A stretch of DNA of 64,000 nt, taken from contig CM019215.1 of assembly GCA_009741485.1 (NCBI GenBank), forward strand, positions 77,279,179-77,343,178, read 5' to 3'. This DNA comes from Malurus cyaneus samueli (Eukaryota; Chordata; Aves; Passeriformes; Maluridae). A model generated the notes under the pieces. The model had not been told where the DNA came from, did no database searches, and saw only the letters and a program-made list of their open reading frames with translations. The stretch's first letter is position 1; every line of letters begins with the position of its first letter. Shown one piece after another: positions 54,592 through 64,000 of this stretch. The position numbers and the translations under genes are program-made.

Positions 54592-55125
54592 TGTCATGGT
54601 TTAACCCTAGCAGGCAGCTAAACCCCACACAGCCTCACTCACTCTTCCTTTGGAAATGGGGGAGGGAATAGGAAAATCTTGTGGATTCGATAAAAACAGT
54701 TCTACAGCAAAGCAAAACCCTCACACACAAGCTAAACAAAGAAATCATTCTCCAACTTTCCATGGTGTTCAGCCAGACAGGTGTTCAGCCATTTCAGGAA
54801 AGCAGGACTCCATCCCATGTTATGATGACTTGAGAAGAGAAACGTCATCACTCTCTGTCCCCTCCCTTCTTTCTTCTTCCACTGATACATTCCTAAGTAT
54901 GTGGTATAGAACATCCCTTTGGTCAGTAGGTCTCTTCTCTCACGCTTTGTCACCGCCACTCACTGGTGGGGTGGGATGAGGGGCAGAAAACCTCGGCTCG
55001 GGTAAACCCTGCTCAGCTATGGTGGAACCATCCCTGTGTTATCAACTCTGTTTTGAATACAAAGACAAAGCCCACTACCAGCTACTGTGAAGAAATTTAG
55101 TTCTACCCTAGACAAAACCAGCACA
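54592..55125 (+). mobile_element. Solo LTR of an avian ERVL-type endogenous retrovirus
   Basis: The element opens with TGTCATGGTTTAACCC and closes with CAAAACCAGCACA, the ends of an LTR family I know as common in bird genomes. Inside are the family's hallmark stretches: GGTGTTCAGCC followed by an AGGAAAGCAGG string, CATCCCTTTGGTCAGT, GGTGGGGTGGGATGAG, and ATCCCTGTGTTATCAAC. Its length of about 534 bp fits a full LTR. The flanking 5-mers are GCCAT and CCCAT, a 4-of-5 match consistent with a 5-bp target duplication. No internal retroviral region follows, so it is a solo LTR left by recombination. The 109-codon frame across it is incidental. The exact subfamily name would need a repeat-library match. 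Confidence 0.85.
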
Positions 55126-56424
55126 CCCATGTACAACAAACAGTGAAAATCATGAGACAGATTCCTAAAAGTGATGGGCTTTTCTGGGAAGGAGGTAAAC
55201 TTGCATCAGTATTCAAAGCTCAAAACCTCAGCTAACACAGTTAGACAAACCAATGACACAGGACTTCGTAAGACTAATTATACTAAATACTAGAGCAGTG
55301 GCATCAAACTGATCTTTTTTGCTGTTAAGATTGTTATCAGCATGACATGATGCCCAATTTCACTATATTCATTTGAAAACTCAACAGCTGTTCAATTTTT
55401 GTCTCTATGAAGGCAGTATTAGAACACCATAAAGGTATCAGACAGACATCTGTTCAACTGCACATATATCTATCTTGAAGACTTGGTAATTTCTGTGTTT
55501 CTTAATAAATCTTCATTTAAGGATGCCAAAAATTAAAAAATGCAAATTGCCATAATAAAAGTCTTTAGCGTATACAAGTACAACACATATTTCAGAAAGA
55601 GTGAAACAGATACAAGAATATGTGGTTTACCCAGTCTCAAATCATATATTTAAAGAAATTTTATCAACTTGTTTGGTCTCCTGGACCAAGTTTCAGACAA
55701 GCTACCGTTAATCCTAATGAAAGTATGGTTAACTTCCATGTACAATAATTTGAATATAAATGTATATAGAGATTTCAAAGTTTGACAGTGCTATTATATT
55801 TTCGAGTATTTAAATTGCTCAGGAAAAATGTTGCAGTTTTTCTGAGCAGTCCCCATTCAGTAACCAGTGAAACCTAATGTTTTTCCTTGAGCTCCTATTA
55901 ACAGGTATAATTGTGATTTATTAGTTTACCTGCAGTTTACCTTATTTAGCTGCGGTATTAATTCAGATTCATTTATACTTGGAGAAATCTGCACAAGTTT
56001 ATTCTACTCCTTCACTGATCTTATAGCTGTACTTACACCACAAAGAGCAGAGACAAGACATTCTGTGCTAGAAAGACATTTTGCATCTTTTATTTAGCAT
56101 GACTAATATTACTGTGGAAATCCTGGGTAGCAGTATCAGCCCATTAACTAAAGCAGAAATCTTTGTAAGGGAACACCCATGAGTGAAGAAACCCGATAGA
56201 TTCAGACCAAAGATCTGCTTATCTGCCATTTTCTGCTTCACAATTTCAAGGGACAGCGATGCAACTGCACTCTGATCATTGCTCCACAATCAACACCTTC
56301 TTCTGTGGGTGAGACACAGACCACAGATGGAAAACACAAAGCATTCTGTTACACAGGCTACAGCAGTATGGATATAAACTAGCCATTAGCTGCATTTTAC
56401 TGGCTGCTTCTCATGCAAGCAAAG

Positions 56425-56446
56425 AAAAAAAAAAAAAAAAAAAAAA
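56425..56446. repeat. Poly-A run
   Basis: This is a run of 22 A without a recognisable retroposon body attached. Confidence 0.9.
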
Positions 56447-56711
56447 GTAAACTAGAGTCACATGGTTTATGAGCAATTTCTGGAACAGAGTCATAAAAAA
56501 AAAGAAAATATGCCTATGGGTTTGATGGGGGGAAAAAAAATCACTTAAACCGATCTAGGAGTGGAAGTAATACATTTAAAGGAATGCAGCAGATGGAGAA
56601 CGGAATAACATCTCAAGTTAATTTATTTTTGAAGCACACAATGAGTTTAGGATATAATTGAATTAAAGAGTCAGAGAGTGAAATACCTTTTTCTCGTTCT
56701 GCATATTGTTT

Positions 56712-56712
<1 letters not shown>

Positions 56713-56746
<34 letters not shown>
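56713..56746. repeat. Poly-A run
   Basis: This run of 34 A is the longest perfect homopolymer in the window. A run of T lies about 45 bp downstream (56790-56801), so the two could pair as a hairpin. Confidence 0.9.
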
Positions 56747-56748
<2 letters not shown>

Positions 56749-59700
56749 AGAATAGCAAGTTGCTGAGATTTTTAGAAAAAAATCCTATTTTTTTTTTTTT
56801 TCTAAATGAATCCAATGTAAACCTGCTGGTTGATGAATGTGCCTAAGTCTATCAATGAAATGGCCAGTCACCAGGTGTTTAGATTTCTTCTTTATTTTGG
56901 CATCAATAGGATACAATGCTTGTCATGCAGGTGTACAGCATTGTGATCAGCCAGCAACAGTTGCAAGTGAAATGTTCCTTTTGATTTATTAAAACACCTT
57001 TTTTAAGCACTTTCCTCTTCAAAACATACATTAAGAAATGCCTGTGGTGCAGTATCTTATAAGAGCTACAGTCTTTCTTACCTAGACTGTTTTTAGTATT
57101 AATTCCATGTCATTAAAATTATTATCCATGTATAAACAAACAGATATTTCATATTTAGGCACTCATATATTAAAAAAATCCGTTTTATTAATCAGTAGCA
57201 AACTTCTATTGCTTCACAGAAAATGCCAAGACTACAAATAAATAAATCTATTTACCTTGTCAAAGTTATTTTCTTACTTATCCTACGGGTACATGTGTTA
57301 CTACCAGATCATAGCGCATATATTTCCCACTGCTCCCAAACATATGCAGCTAAAAAAAAACTTCTAGAAAATGTCTGAAAGTTAAATGATAGCACACTTT
57401 AAAAGTAATATAATGCATTTCTGTCAACCAGCTTTAACTTTGCTGCTTTTCAAATCGATCTGTCAGAAAAAAAGGATAATCTTAGTACTTTATTTTTTGA
57501 TAAGTATTCCTACCAATGTATTCTATCATTCATATCCTTTGTGTGGAATTATGCAGTGATAACTGAGAGGTACTCTGTGTAAAGGATAGTCTTTAGAGGT
57601 CTTCTTGCATATTCTCAGCATTCAAGGCATTGTAATCACAGAACTTTTCCCCTATTTCTGAGCCCTTTTATTTTACAAAACATCTTACTTTAGGTAGGGC
57701 AATCATGAATAGGAAGGAAGAAACAGTTATGAATTCCAATATTAAATAGAGTTATAATAATAATATTCAGTTCTACTGCCTTAAGCACTCTGAAAACTCT
57801 AGATCATACTTTGGATCAATGAAGAAAAATTACAATTTTAAAGGTGCAGAAAAATTTATGGAAAATAATTATAGTGTACAAGGTACATCATTGATGTGTG
57901 AATGGATAAGCTTGCATTAGTGCCACATTATACTGAATTTAGTTTAGATATTGTTACACTAAGAGAAAAGAAGAAACTGTCATTCAAATGTGGACTGACG
58001 GTAAGGTGAGAGAATGTAAAAGAAGGTTTTGCAAAACAGCATTATGCTTTTTCTCCTAGTTTGTCAGCTACAGACTCAGGTGAATTATGAAGGATATACA
58101 GAGTAGAATAAAGAAAATTCAAAATGGATAGTCTTTAAATATGCAAAACATACTTTGGGAAAGTGACATGACTTCAACACTCCATGAATTAAGGAAATAC
58201 TGGTAGCAGAGATCACTCTGCCTCTATCAGACAGATCTCAAAGACAACAACGTTTTCTTACATCTGCTTTTATGCAAATTGGAATTTTAAAGAATAAGAC
58301 ACATTGTCCAGGCATTTTGAGCTAGCCTATTTAACAGAATGCTTTACTGGTTTTAGAACATTGCGAGTTCTAATTAAGACCATGTTTGCAAAGGCTTGTT
58401 CCAGCATGGTCTAGAACATAAGTCTTTCAAAACATCTGCCCAGCTGGCACTTGGACAGTGCACAAATGATGTTTGATGCAGTGTTTGTGTAACAGCTGCA
58501 TTGACCCTGTGAGAGGTAGGAGATCAGACACTCTAAGAGATGCTTCACTGAGGCACCTCACGTATTATACTCCATTTCTCCCTTTTAATTTTAATGAAAT
58601 TTTACTGTGGGAAAAAATTTAGAACTGCAATGTGCAAAGGTATGTTTGGAAGGACAATTACATTTTATTGGCCTTAAACTGGAATTTTAAAATCCATTAA
58701 CAGATGAACTGATCCTTTTCTGCAGGGGGGATAAAATAAAATATCTATCCCAAAGGTCTTTGTAAAACTGTTAATACCAACACCTGCACAATCTTGGCCC
58801 ATTTTGTTATTTTTACTGTACTCCTACTCAGGTCTAATCTACCTTACTGAAAGAGAAATATCCCAAACCGCTCCCTACTCCCACCAGCCCAATGGTAGGA
58901 AATATTCAGCCATAATACAAAAGAATGCCTATATAGGAAATATCCTTTCTTGATCATTAAATAGAAAACTATACTACAGTGAACATATAATGCCAAGTCA
59001 CGTAAACCAACATGCCACCATTGATGTATCAACAAATAACACTAACTATAACTTTAATGAGAGCTTTCAATATTTTTTAACAAAAGAATATATAAACTTT
59101 GAAAAGTCATTTGTCACTCTACAGGGCAAAAGTGAAATGAGAGTACTCAGATGAATTTGAAAAAAAAAAAAAAGAATTTTAATAATTCCTATTCTGGAAA
59201 TGGAAACCTGTTTAGTCTTAAAAATGATTCTTCATAATTTCTCAGTACAGAAGAGCAAAAAAACTGCAGCCTCTAAGAGCAACCTTTTATGAAGCACACA
59301 AAACCAGTCAGAAATTGCTTCTTGGGGAGACTCATGAGTGTATAACACCCCATAAGGCCTTGATCATCCTGGCCACAGAGCCTCTCTTGAGCCACTACAC
59401 ACACACGCACCTGGAGAAGTCCAGTGCCAGAGAATGCAGTTTCATACCAAAGTAGGTGCTGAGGGAAACCAAACCCATGAGTGAAACAATGGGTGCAGTG
59501 CTGCAGGGTGAACCCAGAATGCATCCCTTGTAGTAAATATGTAGATGCAATATTCAGGTAATAAAACACTGCTGATTCTGTCCCTCTTGTGAGGTATGGG
59601 GAGAATTCATTATATACCTATTTTCATTTGAAAAGGTGTTCACTGAAAAGTGTATCCATTTACAGAAAAATCCTTTAAACACAACACAGAGTCTAGAGAA

Positions 59701-60356
59701 AAAGCAGTGCTTTGTGCAACTCCCTTGACTCTTTCCCATAAAGAACAAAGAGCATACACTTTTACAGACTGTACACTGAAATATTTCAAGACTTTTTGGA
59801 ATTTTTTTTTTCCAATTTTAATTTATGTTTTTCTTAGCTGTCTTTTAAATTAATAGCTTGTTCTCTGTGTGTTGAAGGTTAGGTACTAGAGACTCCTGTG
59901 TGTTTTCCGAAAGGGAAACTCCATAAAGAACTATCCATGTGCAAAATGGCTTCAACCTCACACTCTTATCAATGTGACTGTAACTTCTGGCAGTCTAAGA
60001 TGCTTGAACATCTCCTAACTTTTATTCCTCAGGGGGAATAACAAAAAATGGGACTTTTTTAGAAGGTGACAGTTTGTTTCAGCACCGTTACTAGCAATGA
60101 GATGCACCAGTCACTTCAGAAAGAAATTTGCTCATTGCTTGGAACAGAAATTCTGTGTAATTCCTCTAAAGATAGAAAAAATTAAGTTGCAAATATCTAG
60201 CAGCCCAATATGGCTGGATAAGTAAAACTATTTATTTTCAGTAACTCTTCACTACATTCAACTCAAATGAGAATTTTCTTTTTTTTCCACCCAAATAACC
60301 TGAGACTTAGAAACACTGCCAAATACGCATAACATGTATATATACTGTGCATGTGA

Positions 60357-60359
60357 TAT

Positions 60360-60392
<33 letters not shown>
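60357..60392. repeat. TA dinucleotide microsatellite
   Basis: This is nearly perfect alternating AT over about 36 bp with one phase break. It gives isoleucine-tyrosine runs in spurious frames. Confidence 0.9.
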
Positions 60393-60694
60393 AAAAGAAA
60401 GAAATAAGGTTTGGCTACTTCACTCCCACGTCATATCATTTTGTCACCTGGTCATGGTGTGTTTTGAACAATTTCAAATTCCAGAGCAATTATTTCATTT
60501 GCTCATCTCCCTCATATATCCATGCCAGCATTGAGTACCTCCAGGCACACCAGTACATATCTGTAGCCACTAAAGACCTTTAGCTCTTCCCAGTCCTTGG
60601 GAGGATGACTTCAATATGTGTTTTCTTCTTCATTTCCCAAGACTGCTGTCAGAGTGTTAAATAAGAACAGATGAGCTAGAGGAAAAGGATAGAT

Positions 60695-61076
60695 ATGGCA
60701 ATGCATATGTTAACAGTATTGAAAAGAACACACAGTGTCTTTGTGAGAGATGTTGTGGTTGTGGAAGAAAAATGAGGGACTGACAGTAAAGATGTAGAGA
60801 GATATTTGAGAATGTACTACAGCTACTTTAATGTTATTTTGGTGAAACAGAATAGCTGCGAATGCAGTTTAGCTGATGACTATAATCCACTCAACTTGCT
60901 CTGTTTGGTGTTATAAAACAGAACACTGTTGATGTTAGATCTGCCATAAGGTTGACAAACAAGTTAATAATTTAGAATTAGGCTTTAGTGAATTAGGTTT
61001 CTGCTGCCTTCAAATAAGATGCAGTGTGACTCAGTAAGTCTTGTGATTTGAGAACAGAATGCCAGGAATTGAACTC
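60695..61076 (+). repeat. Module B, copy before C'
   Basis: This copy of 39129-39506 has a few extra bases, for example around 60854-60868. It starts abruptly after unrepeated sequence and passes into C' after three bases. It therefore shows B joined directly to C, an order not seen at the other site. Confidence 0.88.
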
Positions 61077-61079
61077 GCT

Positions 61080-64000
61080 CAGTGATGGATACTCTCCAGT
61101 AACTGCTCTTTCAGTAACTCTGGGATTGTTTGTTTTGTCTCATACTAAATTCCATAGCCAATAAATATTCAGTTATCTTAAGAAAACAAACACAACTACT
61201 GTTGCCTATTTGTGACTGAATATGTTAAAAGGAATGCCTGCTTGATTCAGTCACGGTTTTTCTTTTACTGGAAAGAAGATACATCAAAAACGTCTACAGA
61301 CTCCTCTAAATAGAGTTTTCAATGGTTTGTTGTTTGATTTAGTTCAAAAGAATGATACTGACAGTGGGCAAGTCAGACATTTTGACAACTCCTGTTGCAA
61401 AGGGGTTTTGCTTTAACATCAATATCTCTCAGTTGGCTTGAATTGGTTTTTTGTGGGGAGGGCATTCTTGTCATAGCTAATGGTCTTTAAGATTGCTTCA
61501 TATGGGATTTGTCTGCAGAATTACTGTGTGACCTTTATATTTAATTTAAAGTGCTACAATAAAACACAAAATGGCACAAAAAGTAACTAAAATTCTCCTC
61601 AGTGACATAATACCAACAAAGTTTTCATTTACTGATGGAAGAAAAAAAATCCATGGAAGATTAAAACATCAAATGGAGGTGTTATGCACAGATGCCACCC
61701 AAAATGCTCGTTGATACATGTACTTCACTTGCTCTCTTCCTTCGGCTGAGAAAAGATCTGCTGGTTGTGTGTGAGGTGTGGTCACAAAACTTTGCAAAGA
61801 AAGCTCTAAAAACATTCAACATCCATGGAGGGACTTATTAACTATTGCAATACAGAAGGTGGTGTAACTCGTAAGAAAAACAGTGCATTATTGGGAAATG
61901 CAGGGCTACACAAGAGATCTCTAAAATTCCTACTTCTGCCAACAACTAGTGTTTATCTTACTGTTACAATAACTATAAGCACAGCCAATGGAAAATAGTC
62001 CATTTAAGCACTCTTCAGACTGCCTCTAGAGAAATTACATTTTCAGTGACAAGTTTTCCATTTTGATAGCTTTGAAAATTATTTCTTCAAAATAAAATTT
62101 CCTCAACCTATGAATTACTGTCTGCTTATTATTCTGGTTGCCAGGATTTGCAAAGCTCTTTGCTTATGTTCTCTCTTCTCATCCTCTATTAAACCACTGT
62201 GTTAATCCCATCAGCTTCAGCTACTTAAAGATTCTTAAACATGGGATTTTCTGATCACCTCTGCTACTAGGAATGTCATTCTCTGCATGAAAAATTCTCC
62301 TTTGCATGATTATTTCACGTTTCTTGTCAGTTTAGGACAAGATGCTCATATTTTTCCATGCTGATTGTGTGTGGATGCAAATTTATTATCTGGGAGATGA
62401 GGAAAGAGGGCAGACAGTACTTAAAATATATCATATTGGTTTACTTATGTAGGAAAATAGTGTATGGGACATTCTTGATCTTGTGAAATAAAAAAACAAA
62501 AAATGGTTAATTGGGCTGATGTACCATCCCAGCTGCCTACAACCTTTCATGGAATATGCCATTCCATTTCCTTCATAGTTTAATTGCCATGGCTAATGAT
62601 GGTGGCTCCATCAGTTTCACAGCTCCTCAGTTGCTGCATTTCCCCCCCCACACTACTCCAGTGGAAGTGCCTATGAGAGATGAAATCTGGAAGACTTCTC
62701 AATAATTAGGAGATATTCACCTTTTTGTTCCTTTTTCACCTCTACAGCTCCTTTCTGTTGCTCTCAACTTACTGCAGCAGGGTGTTATCCACTTCCTTTA
62801 CCTGGATTTCATCCCACAGCTTCTTGGAGGTAATGATTTGGACCCTGTGGTTTTCATGCTCCTTCACAGATTATTGGTAAAATTTAGGACTGAACACTTA
62901 ACATTGGATGAGTACTTAGTCCTCCAGTATTTTTATTTTCTTTCAAGGCAATTTACTGTTATGCTCAACTAGAGACAGAAGTTTGCAAAAATTGCAAGAC
63001 ATTCTCCATGATTCTTTAGTTCTTCATTAAGTCTGGATTACCCTCACCACTTAGAATTTTACTTTCCCCATTATAGTCTATCAGGATCAGATTAATTGTT
63101 TTTCTACGTGGTCCAAAAGCACATGGGGTGAACATTGTCTTTCCACCTGCTTCCTAATTGTTTGAGACATCTGGGTTCAAGAGAGTATTAAAAATACTTC
63201 TAACGATTCTAAATACTTCTAAATACGTCCTGAATGATTTCTCATTGCAGATACCAGAGCTTTTAATAGATATATAAATCCATCATACTGAGCCAATAAA
63301 TACCTAACTCTGGGTTTTAAATGTCAAGCTGGAGATAGAAAGTTTTTGCCTTGGTGACCTAATAGTAACTTCTCAGAATAGTTTTTTTTTAATGTGTATA
63401 AATATGTCAGTTAATATCAAGTATAGTTGGATACAGGTTAATGCAAATCACATGAGTATTGACATGTAATTTGACTGCATGGAATGCAGCCTTAACTAAT
63501 GTGAAGTCTTTCAGAATGTTTTGTAGAGACAATAAGTTTACTCAACAGCATGAATTGACTTCTTAAATTGTAAAAAAGGAACTATTTCCTTCCACTGAAT
63601 CAAGAGAGAGGACTCAGGAAATTAAAGCTGTATTTCCACTCTACTATGGTAAACACTACTACAGCATGACAAGTACCCAGAATATCCAATTATTCTTTGT
63701 ACCTTAGTTTTCCCAACTTAGTTTCCCAACATAAAACAAACAAACTACTGACCTCTTGGTATAAAAACTATGACATCATCTCCTGGTTAGAAGGAATGAA
63801 AAATACTGGCTAAAAAATCATGATGAGATCGTACAGTTTAAAATTTCTCAACCACATTGCTGTCACCAGATCAGCTGACTCACTTGCAGACTTACATGTT
63901 TTCCTTGATAATAATACTAGAAAAAATTGCTGTACTTCAGTCCTCACTTATTTCTGGCAGTGCAAAAATGTTCCATTATTTACACTTTTCTATAACTTCT
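61080..64000 (+). repeat. Direct repeat C', copy 2 (runs off the window)
   Basis: This second copy of 50201-53102 is about 19 bp longer over the shared interval and is still matching at the last base of the window. The period between C and C' is 10,879 bp, close to the 11,199 bp period between A and A'. No gene was recognised. Confidence 0.92.

Larger units (their letters stand above)
55126..60694. other. Unrepeated non-coding segment; no gene seen
   Basis: This is 5.6 kb of AT-rich sequence after the solo LTR, up to the start of module B's second copy. It holds poly-A runs and a TA microsatellite but no CR1 or LTR piece that I can recognise. Frames of 60-98 codons (for example 59273-59569, minus strand) lack domain features. 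It could be intronic or intergenic. Confidence 0.6.

Noticed and set aside
54650..54979. A 109-codon frame as a gene
   Set aside because: It lies entirely inside the solo LTR, which does not encode protein in this family.
56713..56801. Poly-A run with a nearby poly-T run as a functional hairpin or terminator
   Set aside because: Adjacent A and T homopolymers are common in AT-rich vertebrate DNA and there is no transcript evidence here.
1..64000. CRISPR arrays, prokaryotic operons, phage or plasmid features
   Set aside because: There are no regularly spaced repeats, ribosome-binding-site-led gene series or prokaryotic genes; the repeats present are avian CR1 and LTR elements.

Overview
This is vertebrate, almost certainly avian, non-coding DNA. 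The support is AT-rich sequence with no convincing exon on either strand, several 3'-truncated copies of CR1, the dominant bird LINE (recognised from the 3' end ending in an ATTCTATG-like motif), and two solo LTRs of an avian ERVL-type family that begins TGTCATGGTTTAACCC and ends AAAACCAGCACA. I found no protein-coding gene, tRNA, rRNA or CRISPR array. The open frames are short, lack domain signatures and are explained by chance or by repeats.

The main content is structural: most of the window is one locus written several times. (1) Positions 1-17284 are an imperfect reverse complement of 18568-34763, around a 1.28 kb unpaired spacer (17285-18567). (2) Segment A (29267-39090) recurs in direct orientation as A' (40466-50175), which ends at a 25-N gap (50176-50200). 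(3) Segment C (50201-53102), which starts right after the gap, recurs as C' (61080-64000) and runs off the window. (4) A 378-bp module B follows A at 39129-39506 and recurs at 60695-61076, directly before C'. The unrepeated parts are the spacer, 39507-40465 and 53103-60694.

The copies have different error styles. The left arm is about 1.08 kb longer than the right arm, with scattered extra bases and many extra CpGs, as in uncorrected single-molecule sequence. A' is about 1.2% shorter than A, mostly through 1-bp losses, but also carries clean transitions that look allelic. One block of about 480 bp is the exception: it is base-for-base identical in both arms although its surroundings are not.

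My reading is that the window is dominated by assembly artefacts (fold-back join, haplotype duplication, a badly closed gap) laid over ordinary bird intergenic or intronic DNA. A real ampliconic palindrome with tandem duplication is the main alternative. I did not find evidence of a new biological system; the anomalies worth checking are listed as findings.
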